Source of the DNA: Nonomuraea indica
Lineage (GTDB): Bacteria; Actinomycetota; Actinomycetes; Streptosporangiales; Streptosporangiaceae
Assembly: GCF_002850745.1 (NCBI RefSeq)
Contig: NZ_KZ559485.1
Coordinates: forward strand, 4,412 to 68,411
Direction: 5' to 3'
Length of the DNA stretch: 64,000 nt
Both the position numbers and the translations under genes were made by a program. A model generated the notes under the pieces. That model had not been told where the DNA came from, did no database searches, and saw only the letters and a program-made list of their open reading frames with translations. How positions within the stretch are numbered: position 1 is the stretch's first letter; each line of letters starts with the position of its first letter. Shown in pieces: positions 43,367 to 51,903 of the stretch.

Positions 43367-43774
43367 ATGGGCATCAATTCCGAGCGTGACCTCGCCGACT
43401 TTCTGATCACTTACACCCGGGACATGGCTGCCTCCGACGAGGACCCCGGCGCGATCCTCGACCGCTACTTCGTCCCGGACTTCGAGTACCGCAACGACGG
43501 GCTCGTGATCGACCGGCAGCGCATGATCGATCACGTCCGCCCTGTCCGCAGGAACGTCGACAAAGAGGCGCTGGCCTCCGACGAGTGGGCCGGTGCCGAG
43601 ATCCACGAGGCGCTGGTCTCGGGCGACCGGATCGCCGCCCGGTGGACCCTGCGCACCAGGTTGCGCAGGGGCAGGACCTTCGTGGCGGAGATCTACATGT
43701 TCGGCCGGCTGGCGCCGGACGGCCGGATCCGCCGGATCGACCAGATCAGCAGGCGGGTGGAAGAACCGGAATGA
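43367..43774 (+). CDS. SnoaL-like polyketide cyclase / NTF2-like protein
   Basis: 135 residues of the NTF2-like fold. The order LADFLITYTRDMAASDEDPG, FVPDFEYRND, MIDHVRPVR and the final strand RIRRIDQISRRVEEP follow the SnoaL-like pattern. The role is undefined: members range from polyketide cyclases to small-molecule isomerases. The start is preceded by AAGGAAGC. It lies 61 bp after the CMD-like gene and may share its transcript. Confidence 0.82.
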   Translation: MGINSERDLADFLITYTRDMAASDEDPGAILDRYFVPDFEYRNDGLVIDRQRMIDHVRPVRRNVDKEALASDEWAGAEIHEALVSGDRIAARWTLRTRLRRGRTFVAEIYMFGRLAPDGRIRRIDQISRRVEEPE

Positions 43775-43836
43775 TCGAGGCGGCCGAATGGTGATGCCGC
43801 AGGCACCGGCTTCGTGCCGCACCCCGGTGCTCTGAT

Positions 43837-43856
43837 TGAACGAAAGTATTCGTTCA
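43837..43856. promoter_or_regulatory. Perfect palindrome upstream of the DeoR/LacI-type regulator
   Basis: TGAACGAA (43837-43844), AGTA, TTCGTTCA (43849-43856). It ends 52 bp before the GTG start. Half-sites TTCGTT and TGAGCGAA reappear in the ABC operon promoter (about 45001 and 45050), supporting one regulator for both. Confidence 0.72.
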
Positions 43857-43908
43857 CAATCGAAAGCGCTGCCGCTAGGATTGCTCCATCGAGCCAGAAG
43901 GAGCCGCC

Positions 43909-44943
43909 GTGTTCGCCGAGCAACGCCATGAACTAATCCTGCATGAGGTGCGCGAGCGCGGCTCGGTCCGCCTGGCCGAACTGGTCGACCGGCTGAACGT
44001 CTCCATGGTCACCCTGCGCAGGGACGTCGAGCAGCTCGCGGCGCAGGGGCTCGTCAAGCGCGTACACGGGGGCATCACCAGGCCGGACACCGTGCCGGAG
44101 GCCTCCCCGAGGCGCTCGCTGGCCATCGGCATGCTGGTCCCCTCGGCCTCCTACTACTTCCCCGCCGTCATCAGGGGGGCCCGCGAGCGGGCGGAGCGGC
44201 TGGGGGCGCGGCTGGTGCTGGGCGTCTCCTGCTATGACGACGACGAGGACCGCACGCAGGTCAAACAGCTCGTGGACGGCGGCATCGAGGGGCTGCTGCT
44301 GACGCCCAGCAGACAGCCCGACGCCTCGCACGAAGCCTGGCTGGCGGAGCTGGAGGTGCCGGCGGTGCTGGTCGAGCGGCGGGCCGAGCTGGGCGGCCCG
44401 GCCTCGCTGCTGGACGCAGCGGCCTCCCACCACGCCCATGGCGCCTACCTCGGCACCAGCCACCTGGCCGGGCTCGGCCACCGGAGGCTGGCCATGGTGT
44501 CGCGGGTCAGCCCGACGGCCCCGCGGGTGCGCCACGGGTTCGTCTCCGCCGTGCGCGACCTGGGGCTGGAGGAGCCGGCGCACCTGGGCATGGCGCAGGA
44601 GGGGCCCACCCGTGAGCAGGTGGCCGAGGTGGTGGCGGCCATCAGGGGCGGCGTCACGGCGCTGCTCGTGCACAACGACGAGGACACGCTCCTGCTGGTG
44701 CAGCACCTGCGGGCGGCCGGGGTGCGGATCCCGGGCGAGGTGTCGATCGTGGCCTACGACGACGAGGTCGCGGCGCTGAGCGACCCGCCGTTGACAGCTG
44801 TCGCGCCGCCCAAGAGAGCGGTCGGGCAGTGCGCCGTCGACCTGCTGGTCAGCCGGATCGAGGAGGGGCCCGAGTATCCGGCCCGCCAGGTCGAACTGCT
44901 GCCCGAGCTGCGCGTCCGGGAGTCCACGACCGCCCTGCGCTGA
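43909..44943 (+). CDS. DeoR-type HTH fused to LacI-type sugar sensor, regulator
   Basis: 344 residues from GTG 43909. Residues 1-60 are a DeoR-type winged helix (FAEQRHELILHEVRERGSVR, LAELVDRLNVSMVTLRRDVE, KRVHGG). From about 68 the protein is a periplasmic-binding-type effector domain (LAIGMLVPSASYYFPAVIRG, GIEGLLLTP, LGHRRLAMVSRVS, ALLVHNDEDTLLLVQ, VSIVAYDDEVAAL). This exchange of LacI-type DNA-binding for a DeoR head occurs in actinobacterial sugar regulators. It is followed 162 bp later by a sugar ABC operon. It should respond to a saccharide imported there, probably a beta-galactoside. Confidence 0.88.
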   Translation: MFAEQRHELILHEVRERGSVRLAELVDRLNVSMVTLRRDVEQLAAQGLVKRVHGGITRPDTVPEASPRRSLAIGMLVPSASYYFPAVIRGARERAERLGARLVLGVSCYDDDEDRTQVKQLVDGGIEGLLLTPSRQPDASHEAWLAELEVPAVLVERRAELGGPASLLDAAASHHAHGAYLGTSHLAGLGHRRLAMVSRVSPTAPRVRHGFVSAVRDLGLEEPAHLGMAQEGPTREQVAEVVAAIRGGVTALLVHNDEDTLLLVQHLRAAGVRIPGEVSIVAYDDEVAALSDPPLTAVAPPKRAVGQCAVDLLVSRIEEGPEYPARQVELLPELRVRESTTALR

Positions 44944-44995
44944 CGCCCCGGCCGGCCCTCGCCGAGCGCGCGTTCCAGGGCGCGGCGGTTTACGC

Positions 44996-45105
44996 GTTCA
45001 TTTCGTTACTGATCGATTTGCCCTCCGACCCTAGACAGACGATCGAGTATGAGCGAATGATACTGTCTCGATCGATCTCGATCGAAGCGCGATGAGGAGC
45101 AATCG
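44996..45105 (+). promoter_or_regulatory. Promoter/operator region of the sugar ABC operon
   Basis: AT-rich stretch with repeated GATCGA units (45010-45090) and an inverted repeat AGTAT ... ATACT around GAGCGAATG. TTCATTTCGTT (about 44997) resembles the TTCGTTCA half-site of the regulator palindrome. The AGGAG ribosome site lies just before the ATG of the binding protein. The exact -10/-35 boxes are uncertain. Confidence 0.5.
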
Positions 45106-46416
45106 ATGGGACGCAAGAGTGCCGGCATCGCCGGAGTCCTGGCCGCCGTGAGCCTGTTCGCCGCCGCGTGCGGTGGCGGAGAGCAGGCACAGCAGCAGGC
45201 GGGACAGGCGGGCAAGCCCGTCCAGGTGACGTTCTGGGGCTGGGCCAAGGGCACCCAGGAGGTCGTGGACGCCTTCAACAAGACGCACAAGGACGTCCAG
45301 ATCACCTACGAGGAGATCCCCTCCGGCAACGCGGGCGGCTACGCGAAGTTCTCCAACGCCGTCAAGGCGGGCAACGCGCCCGACGTCATGTCCGTGGAGT
45401 ACCCGCAACTGCCCGACTTCGTGAACCAGGGCGCGCTGCAGGACCTCTCCTCCGAGGTCGCCGACGTCAAGTCCGCGTACCCGGCCAGCGTCTTCAGCCT
45501 CGTGGAGCTCGGCGGCAAGGCGTGGGCGCTGCCCATGGACGCCGCCCCCCAGGTGTTCTTCTACCGCAAGGACCTGTTCGACAAGCACGCCATCGAGGTG
45601 CCGAAGACCTGGGACGACTTCAGGAAAGCCGCCGAGAAGGTGAAGAAGGCCGACGGCGAGGCGCGCATCGCGACGTTCTTCCCCGACGACCCGAGCGTTC
45701 TGGCCGCGCTGTCGTGGCAGGCCGGCGGCAGGTGGTTCGGCACCGAGGGCGACGCCTGGAAGGTGACGATCAACGACGCGCCCAGCAAGAAGGTCGCCGA
45801 GTACTGGCAGAGCCTGGTCAAGGACGACCTGGTGAAGGTGCAGCCGTCCTTCAGCCAGGAGTGGAACGCCGCCTTCGAGGACGACACGCTCTGGGGCTAC
45901 GTCGGCGCCAACTGGGGCGCGGGCGTCATGAAGGGCAACCACGCCGGCCAGGCCGGCAAGTGGGCCATCGCCCCCGTCCCCCACTGGGGCACCCCCGCGA
46001 GCGGGATGCTCGGCGGCACCACGTTCGGCGTGAGCAAGGGGTCGAAGAACACCAAGGCGGCCGTCGAGGTCATCAAGTGGCTGACCGGCTCGAAGGAGGC
46101 GTGGACCGCCCGCCTGTCCTCCGGAACCTCCAGCGGCTTCCCGGCCGTCGCCGATCTCGTGCCGGTCGCGGCCAAGAGCTTCGACGCCGGCTTCTACAAG
46201 GACCAGGACATCTACGCGCTGTTCTCCGAGGCGTACCGGAGCATCCAGCCCGGCTGGACGTGGGGGCCGAGCATGGTGCAGACGCTGACCGCGTTCAAGG
46301 ACGCGCTCGGCAAGGTCGGCGCCGGCCAGACCACGATCCCGGCCGTGCTCGACACGGTTCAGACGGCCACGGTCGAGGAGATCAAGGGTCGCGGGCTGAA
46401 CGTCGCCCAGCAGTAG
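45106..46416 (+). CDS. ABC transporter sugar-binding lipoprotein
   Basis: 436 residues. The N-terminal signal peptide ends in a lipobox (LFAAAC, Cys22), so the mature protein is lipid-anchored on the outside of the membrane. The fold is family 1 extracellular solute-binding: VTFWGWAKGTQEVVDAFNKT, then NAPDVMSVEYPQLPDF, PQVFFYRKDLFDKH and the C-terminal tryptophan-rich IQPGWTWGPSMVQTLTAFKD. It feeds the two permeases that follow. No ATPase gene is in the operon, so a shared MsiK-like ATPase elsewhere is probably used, as is usual in actinomycetes. Confidence 0.92.
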   Translation: MGRKSAGIAGVLAAVSLFAAACGGGEQAQQQAGQAGKPVQVTFWGWAKGTQEVVDAFNKTHKDVQITYEEIPSGNAGGYAKFSNAVKAGNAPDVMSVEYPQLPDFVNQGALQDLSSEVADVKSAYPASVFSLVELGGKAWALPMDAAPQVFFYRKDLFDKHAIEVPKTWDDFRKAAEKVKKADGEARIATFFPDDPSVLAALSWQAGGRWFGTEGDAWKVTINDAPSKKVAEYWQSLVKDDLVKVQPSFSQEWNAAFEDDTLWGYVGANWGAGVMKGNHAGQAGKWAIAPVPHWGTPASGMLGGTTFGVSKGSKNTKAAVEVIKWLTGSKEAWTARLSSGTSSGFPAVADLVPVAAKSFDAGFYKDQDIYALFSEAYRSIQPGWTWGPSMVQTLTAFKDALGKVGAGQTTIPAVLDTVQTATVEEIKGRGLNVAQQ

Positions 46417-46424
46417 GCGCGGAG

Positions 46425-47333
46425 ATGACGACCACCACTGTGGAGACACGGGCGCGGGCGGACGGCGGGGACGCGTGGCGCAGGCGCGGCGCGATCCTGC
46501 TGTTCGTCGGGCCGTTCTTCGCGCTGTTCCTGGCGGTCATCGTGGCGCCGCTGGCGTACGCGGTGTACCTCAGCCTGTTCGCCGAGAAGTCGTCGGGGCT
46601 GGGGTTCGGCGGCGCGGAGACCGTTTTCGTCGGGCTCGGCAACTACCTCGACACGCTGAAGGACCGGGCGTTCACCGACGGCTTCCTGGTGATCCTCGGG
46701 TACTGCGTGCTGTACATCCCGCTGATGATCGGCGGGGCGCTCACGCTGGCGCTGCTGCTGGACTCGGGGCTGGCCAGGTTCGGCAGGTTCTTCCAGGCCG
46801 CGCTGTTCATGCCGCACATCGTGCCGGGCGTCATCGCCGGGCTGATCTGGCTCTATCTGTACCTTCCGGGCATCAGCCCGATCGTGGACCTGCTGGGCGA
46901 GGCCGACTTCCTGGACGGCCGCAACGTCCTCGGCGCGGTGGTCAACATCGCGCTGTGGGAGTGGATCGGCTACAACATGATCATCTACTTCGCCGCGTTG
47001 CAGGCCATCCCCGCCGAGGTGGTCGAAGCCGCCCGGATGGACGGCGCGGGCACGGCGCGGATCGCGTGGAGCGTCAAGATCCCCATGATCCGCGGCGCGG
47101 TGGTCACCACGGTGCTGTTCACGATCATCGGCTCGTTGCAGCTGTTCACCGAGCCGACCGTGCTGGACAACGTCAGCGACGGCATCGTCAGCACCTGGAC
47201 GCCCAACATGTACGCCTATAACCAGGCGTTCGGCAACAACGACATCGGGCAGGCCGGCGCCGCGTCGATCCTGCTCGCGCTGCTCGCGGCCGTGTTGTCG
47301 TACGCCGTCACGAAGTGGGGTAACCGGCGATGA
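46425..47333 (+). CDS. Sugar ABC transporter permease 1
   Basis: 302 residues with six helices and the EAA loop EAARMDGAGTARIAWSVKIP (about 200-220), which couples to the ATPase. The N-terminal cytoplasmic segment is about 25 residues. The start follows GGAG by a few bases, 8 bp after the binding-protein stop. Its stop overlaps the start of permease 2 by 4 bp. Family MalF/UgpA-like. It forms the translocation channel with permease 2. Confidence 0.92.
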   Translation: MTTTTVETRARADGGDAWRRRGAILLFVGPFFALFLAVIVAPLAYAVYLSLFAEKSSGLGFGGAETVFVGLGNYLDTLKDRAFTDGFLVILGYCVLYIPLMIGGALTLALLLDSGLARFGRFFQAALFMPHIVPGVIAGLIWLYLYLPGISPIVDLLGEADFLDGRNVLGAVVNIALWEWIGYNMIIYFAALQAIPAEVVEAARMDGAGTARIAWSVKIPMIRGAVVTTVLFTIIGSLQLFTEPTVLDNVSDGIVSTWTPNMYAYNQAFGNNDIGQAGAASILLALLAAVLSYAVTKWGNRR

Positions 47334-48163
47334 GGTGGATGTCGCGCACGGCGGTCAACACCCTGCTCGTCCTTTCCGCCCTCTACACACTGCTGCCGCT
47401 GAGCTGGCTGCTGTTCGCCGCCACCAAGTCGCTGCCCGACCTGTACGCGACGCCCGGGTTCGCCTTCGGCGAGTTCAACCTGCTCGCCAACGTCGAGTCC
47501 GTACTGCGCGAGGGCGACGGGGTGTTCCTCCGCTGGTACCTCAACAGCGTGCTGTACGCGGGCGTGGGCGCGGCGGTGAGCTCGCTGATCACGGTCGCCT
47601 GTGGGTACGCCTTCGACAAGTACCACTGGCTCGGCAAGGAGAAGATGTTCGGCGCGGTGCTGCTCGGCGTGCTCGTCCCGACGACGGCCACCGCGGTGCC
47701 GCTCTACCTGCTGGCCTCGCGGACCGGGCTGGTCAACACGTTCTGGTCGGTGTTCGTGCCGGTCCTGGTGCACCCGTTCGGCGTCTACCTGGCCCGCGTG
47801 CTGTCGGCCGGGTACGTGCCCGGCGAGGTGCTGGAGGCGGCGAGGTCGGACGGCGCGGGCGAGCTGCGGACGTTCGCGTCGGTGGCGATGCCGATGCTGC
47901 TGCCCGCCTACGTGACGATCTTCCTGTTCCAGTTCACCGCCATCTGGAACAACTTCTTCCTGCCCCTGGTCATGCTGAACGACCAGAACCTCTACCCGCT
48001 GAGCCTGGGCCTGTTCGCCTGGGAGAAGCAGGGCAACGCCTTCCCCGAGTTCCACGGCCTCGTGATCACCGGGTCTCTGCTGTCGGTGGTGCCGCTGCTG
48101 GTGGCGTTCCTGTTCCTGCAGCGGTTCTGGAAGGCCGGGATGACGGCGGGCAGCGTCAAGTGA
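47330..48163 (+). CDS. Sugar ABC transporter permease 2
   Basis: 277 residues with six helices and the EAA loop EAARSDGAGELRTFASVAMP (about 170-190). It is MalG/UgpE-like. The start overlaps the permease 1 stop (ATGA), and the 3' end overlaps a possible GTG start of the dehydrogenase. With permease 1 and the lipoprotein it completes the importer except for the ATPase. Confidence 0.92.
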   Translation: MRWMSRTAVNTLLVLSALYTLLPLSWLLFAATKSLPDLYATPGFAFGEFNLLANVESVLREGDGVFLRWYLNSVLYAGVGAAVSSLITVACGYAFDKYHWLGKEKMFGAVLLGVLVPTTATAVPLYLLASRTGLVNTFWSVFVPVLVHPFGVYLARVLSAGYVPGEVLEAARSDGAGELRTFASVAMPMLLPAYVTIFLFQFTAIWNNFFLPLVMLNDQNLYPLSLGLFAWEKQGNAFPEFHGLVITGSLLSVVPLLVAFLFLQRFWKAGMTAGSVK

Positions 48164-48183
48164 GCGAAGACCGGGGGAAGACC

Positions 48184-49161
48184 ATGACAAGGCCCGCGAC
48201 CGTCGTCGCCATGAGCGCCCAGGTCGCCGAGCGGATCGTCCGGGGGGCGGTGCGCGGCCGGCTGGCCCGGATCGCCGACGTCCACCAGATCGTCGACGAC
48301 TTCGCCCGCGCGGACCTGTCGCGCACGGAGGTCCTGTTCACCTCCTGGGGCTGCCCGCCCGTCACCGCCGAGGTGCTGGACCGGGCGCCCGGTCTGCGCG
48401 CCATCGTGCACGCGGCCGGCTCGGTCAAGCACCACGTCACCGACGCCTGCTGGCGGCGCGGCATCGCGGTGTCCTCGGCGGCGGCGGCCAACGCCGAGCC
48501 GGTCGCCGAGTTCACGCTCGCGGCGATCCTGTTCGCCAACAAGCGGGTGATCGACATCGCCCGTGCCTACCGGGCGGCAAGAACCAGCGACGACTGGGAG
48601 GCCCGCTTCCCGGGCTTCGGCAACTACCGGCGCACGATCGGGGTGGTCGGCGCGTCCAGGATCGGGCGGCGGGTGATCGAGCTGCTGCAGCCGTTCGCCT
48701 TCGAGGTGCTGGTCAGCGATCCGTACCTGGAGGAGGACCTCGGCGCGCGCCGGGTCGGCCTCGACGAGCTCGTGGCCGTCTCCGACGTGGTCAGCCTGCA
48801 CGCGCCCGACCTGCCGGAGACCCGCCACCTGATGCACGCCGGACGGCTGGCGGCCATGCGCGACGGCGCGACGCTCATCAACACCGCGCGGGCGGCCCTG
48901 GTCGACCAGGCCGCGCTCACCGCCGAGCTGGCCTCCGGACGGCTGTACGCGGTGCTCGACCACACCGAGCCCGAGTTCCTCCCTCCCGGATCGCCGCTGT
49001 ACGACCTGCCGAACGTCCTCGTCACCCCGCACATCGCCGGCTCCCTGGGCGGCGAGCTGACCCGCATGGCGGATCTCGCGCTCGACGAACTGTCCCGTTA
49101 CGCGCGGGGGCTGCCGTTCGAGCATCCGGTCGAGCCGGACACCTTGTCGATCTCCGCCTGA
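48184..49161 (+). CDS. D-2-hydroxyacid dehydrogenase family protein
   Basis: 325 residues. The NAD-binding domain has the motif VVGASRIGRRVIELL (about 155-170; GxSxxG in place of the usual GxGxxG). Catalytic elements are NTARAALVDQ with the Arg, and the terminal HIAGSLGGE with the catalytic His. The Glu lies in DHTEPEFLPPGSPL. This is the plan of D-2-hydroxyacid dehydrogenases. Two starts are possible: GTG 48160 overlapping the permease stop, or ATG 48184 with a GGGGGAAG site, which I prefer. As part of the sugar operon it may oxidise an aldonic acid, but that is inference. Confidence 0.87.
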   Translation: MTRPATVVAMSAQVAERIVRGAVRGRLARIADVHQIVDDFARADLSRTEVLFTSWGCPPVTAEVLDRAPGLRAIVHAAGSVKHHVTDACWRRGIAVSSAAAANAEPVAEFTLAAILFANKRVIDIARAYRAARTSDDWEARFPGFGNYRRTIGVVGASRIGRRVIELLQPFAFEVLVSDPYLEEDLGARRVGLDELVAVSDVVSLHAPDLPETRHLMHAGRLAAMRDGATLINTARAALVDQAALTAELASGRLYAVLDHTEPEFLPPGSPLYDLPNVLVTPHIAGSLGGELTRMADLALDELSRYARGLPFEHPVEPDTLSISA

Positions 49162-49196
49162 CGCCCGCGACCCTGGACTCCCCCAAGAGAGGAAAC

Positions 49197-49331
49197 ATGC
49201 GCCTTCATCGACGCCTGGCCGCGCTCGCGGCCGCGCCGGTGGCGAGCGGCCTCATGGCCGTTCCCACCCAGGACACGTTCCGCGCCGGTACGGTCCGCGT
49301 GGGCCGCCCCGGAACCGGTCGGGGCAGGTAG
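49197..49331 (+). CDS. Short ORF resembling a truncated signal peptide
   Basis: 44 codons with an excellent ribosome site (GAGAGGAAAC). MRLHRRLAALAAAPVASGLM looks like the beginning of a Tat- or Sec-type signal peptide, then TQDTFRAG and a basic end before TAG. The beta-galactosidase gene starts 2 bp after this stop (GTG 49334). It may be a leftover of a secreted glycosidase gene, a leader peptide aiding translation, or a small exported peptide. It lies in the sugar operon; no family is recognised. Confidence 0.4.
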   Translation: MRLHRRLAALAAAPVASGLMAVPTQDTFRAGTVRVGRPGTGRGR

Positions 49332-49333
49332 CG

Positions 49334-51100
49334 GTGGGTGACGCCGGGCAGGGCCGGGTGCGACGTCTGACGGTGGACGGCGGCGCTTTCCGTCTCGACG
49401 GCGAGGAGTTCAGGGTGCTGTCGGGGGCCCTGCACTACTTCCGCGTCATGCCCGGGCAATGGCAGCACCGGCTGAGGATGCTGAGGGCGATGGGGCTCAA
49501 CACGGTGGAGACCTACGTGCCGTGGAACCTCCACGAACCCCGCGTGGGAGAGTTCCGCGGACTGGACGAGCTGGCCGCCTTTCTCGACGCCGCGGCGGAG
49601 GAGGACCTGCTCGCCATCGTCAGGCCGGGGCCGTACATCTGCGCGGAGTGGGACAACGGCGGCCTGCCCTCGTGGCTGACCGCCGAGCTCGGCCTCCGGG
49701 TGCGGACCCGGGACGCGGCCTACCTGTCCCACGTCGAGCGTTTCTTCGACGAGGTCATCCCTCTGGTTGTCGAGCGGCAGGTCACCAGGGGCGGCAACGT
49801 CATCATGGTGCAGGTCGAGAACGAGTACGGCTCCTACGGCAGCGACGCCGTCTACCTGCGCCGGCTGGCCGACGACCTGGTGGCGCGCGGCATCGACGTC
49901 CCCCTGTTCACCTCCGACGGCGCCGACGACTTCTACCTGACCGGCGGTACCGTTCCCGGCGTGCTGGCGACCGTGAACTTCGGCAGCGATCCCGAGGCCG
50001 CCTTCGCCGCGTTGCGCGAGCATCGGCCCGGGGACCCGCTGATGTGCATGGAGTTCTGGTGCGGCTGGTTCGACCACTGGGGGCACGAGCACGTCACCCG
50101 CGACGCCGCCGACGCGGCCGACTGCCTGGAGCGGATCCTGGCCGCGGGCGCTTCGGTGAACCTCTACATGGCGCACGGCGGCACCAGCTTCGGCACCGGC
50201 GCCGGCGCCAACCGGGAAGGGGAACTGGCCCGCGGGGAGTACCGGGCCACGGTCACCTCGTACGACTACGGCGCCCCGATCGACGAGCGCGGCGCCCCGA
50301 CGGAGAAGTTCTGGCGCTTCCGCGAGATCCTGTCCCGATACAACCCGTCGCCACCGGAGGTTCCCGAACCGCCTCCGGCGCTCCCGCCCTCGGTGCTGCC
50401 GCTGGAGGAGTCCGTGCCGCTGTTCGACGTCCTCGACGACGTGGCCGGACCCGCGGTGACCTCCGCCCTGCCGCCGTCGTTCGAGGACCTCGGCCTGGTC
50501 CACGGTCTGGTCCTGTACCAGGTGGAGGTGCCGGGCCCGCGAAGGCCGTACCGGCTTCGGGTGGGCGGCGTGCATGACCGCGCCCACCTGTACGTGGACG
50601 GCGAGCTCGCCGCGGTGCTGGAGCGCGACGGCGAGGAGCCGCTGCTGGAGGTGCCCGGTCCGGCGACGCTGGAGCTGCTGGTGGAGTCGATGGGCAGGAC
50701 GAACTACGGCCCCGCCCTCGGTGAGCGGAAGGGGCTCCTGGAGCCTCCCCTGCACGACCGGCAGTACCTGCACGGCGTGACGGCGAGGCCGATCCCGCTG
50801 CAGGAGCTGCCCGCCCTTCCGTACGAGGCGGGAGTGGGTGCGCGGGTGCCCGCCTTCTTCCGCGGCACGCTCGACGTGACCGGGCCCGCCGACGGCTTCC
50901 TCGCCCTGCCCGGGTGGGGCAAGGGGTACGTGTGGGTCAACGGCTTCCTGCTCGGCCGCTACTGGGACAGGGGTCCGCAGCGGACGCTGTACGTTCCGTG
51001 GCCGCTGCTGCGGGCGGGCGCCAACGAGGTGGTGATCCTGGAGCTCGACCGCGCGGGGTCCCCCGAACTCCAGCTGCGTCCCCAGCCGGATCCGGGCTGA
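49334..51100 (+). CDS. Beta-galactosidase, glycoside hydrolase family 35
   Basis: 588 residues from GTG 49334. The GH35 barrel begins near residue 10 (EFRVLSGALHYFRVMPGQWQ) with GLNTVETYVPWNLHEP. The acid/base is Glu164 in VENEYGSYG and the nucleophile is Glu240 in MEFWCGWFDHWG. C-terminal beta-rich domains follow from about 350. There is no signal peptide, so it works inside the cell on imported beta-galactosides. It stands at the end of the ABC import operon, and its divergent-type regulator could be the GntR gene downstream or the DeoR/LacI protein upstream. Confidence 0.93.
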   Translation: MGDAGQGRVRRLTVDGGAFRLDGEEFRVLSGALHYFRVMPGQWQHRLRMLRAMGLNTVETYVPWNLHEPRVGEFRGLDELAAFLDAAAEEDLLAIVRPGPYICAEWDNGGLPSWLTAELGLRVRTRDAAYLSHVERFFDEVIPLVVERQVTRGGNVIMVQVENEYGSYGSDAVYLRRLADDLVARGIDVPLFTSDGADDFYLTGGTVPGVLATVNFGSDPEAAFAALREHRPGDPLMCMEFWCGWFDHWGHEHVTRDAADAADCLERILAAGASVNLYMAHGGTSFGTGAGANREGELARGEYRATVTSYDYGAPIDERGAPTEKFWRFREILSRYNPSPPEVPEPPPALPPSVLPLEESVPLFDVLDDVAGPAVTSALPPSFEDLGLVHGLVLYQVEVPGPRRPYRLRVGGVHDRAHLYVDGELAAVLERDGEEPLLEVPGPATLELLVESMGRTNYGPALGERKGLLEPPLHDRQYLHGVTARPIPLQELPALPYEAGVGARVPAFFRGTLDVTGPADGFLALPGWGKGYVWVNGFLLGRYWDRGPQRTLYVPWPLLRAGANEVVILELDRAGSPELQLRPQPDPG

Positions 51101-51141
51101 CGACCTCGTGCCGGTGGTCCCGCATCACCATGTCGAACTGC

Positions 51142-51894
51142 TCAGCTGGTGGCGCGCCAGGCGAGGGACAGGCCGGTCGCGGCGCGTTCGGTGCGGATCT
51201 CCATCATGGTGCCCAGGATGGTGGCATGGTCGGAGACGACGGGGACGGCGTCGGGCGTGTAGGTGATCCGGGTGCTGACGAGCACGGCGCTGCCCTCCGG
51301 CTCGTGCAGGCGGCGCGCGGCGGCGGGGTCGAGCAGGCCGGGCCGGACCACCTCCGACGCGCGGGCGACCGCCACTCCCGCTTCGGCGAGCGCCGTGTAG
51401 AGGGAGACGGCGGTGAAGTCGCGGTCGCGGATCTGGTCGGCCACCGGCCGGCGGACCCAGGACACCTGGTGCACGGCGGGACGGCCGGCGAACTCACGGA
51501 CCCGCTCCAGCCGCAGGGCGGTGTCGCCGGGACGCAGCCGCAGCTCCGCCGCGATCCCGGCGGGGGCCCGGCGTATCGCCCGCCCGGCCACCACGGTGCG
51601 CACGTCGTGACCCTGGTCCCGCAGGTCGTCGGCCAGGCTGCGGAGCGAGCCGAGCTCGTACGCCAGGTGGGGCGGGGCCACGAACGTGCCCTTGCCGGGC
51701 CGCTGCACGATCAGCTTCTCGTCACTGAGCTCCCGCAACGCCTGGCGCAGCGTCATGAGGGTCACCCCGTAGGAGGCGCTCAGCTCCCGTTGCGGGGGCA
51801 GGGCCTCGCCGGGGGCGTAGTGTCCGGACCGGATCTTCGCGGCGAGGTCGGCGGCGATGGCGCGGTATCTCGCCTCGTGCCCGGCGTCGGTCAT
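51142..51894 (-). CDS. GntR/HutC-family regulator (UTRA domain)
   Basis: 250 residues. The N-terminal GntR winged helix (YRAIAADLAAKIRSGHYAPG, LPPQRELSASYGVTLMTLRQ, IVQRPGKGTFVAPP) is followed by a UTRA effector domain (about 85-240) that binds small sugars or amino-sugar derivatives in relatives. It converges with the beta-galactosidase gene. Ligands of such proteins in sugar loci are often phosphorylated sugars. It may regulate the sugar locus or the following trpBA genes (9 bp from the trpA stop), which are on the same strand. Confidence 0.88.
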   Translation of the reverse strand: MTDAGHEARYRAIAADLAAKIRSGHYAPGEALPPQRELSASYGVTLMTLRQALRELSDEKLIVQRPGKGTFVAPPHLAYELGSLRSLADDLRDQGHDVRTVVAGRAIRRAPAGIAAELRLRPGDTALRLERVREFAGRPAVHQVSWVRRPVADQIRDRDFTAVSLYTALAEAGVAVARASEVVRPGLLDPAAARRLHEPEGSAVLVSTRITYTPDAVPVVSDHATILGTMMEIRTERAATGLSLAWRATS

Positions 51895-51903
51895 CGTGAT
51901 GCG

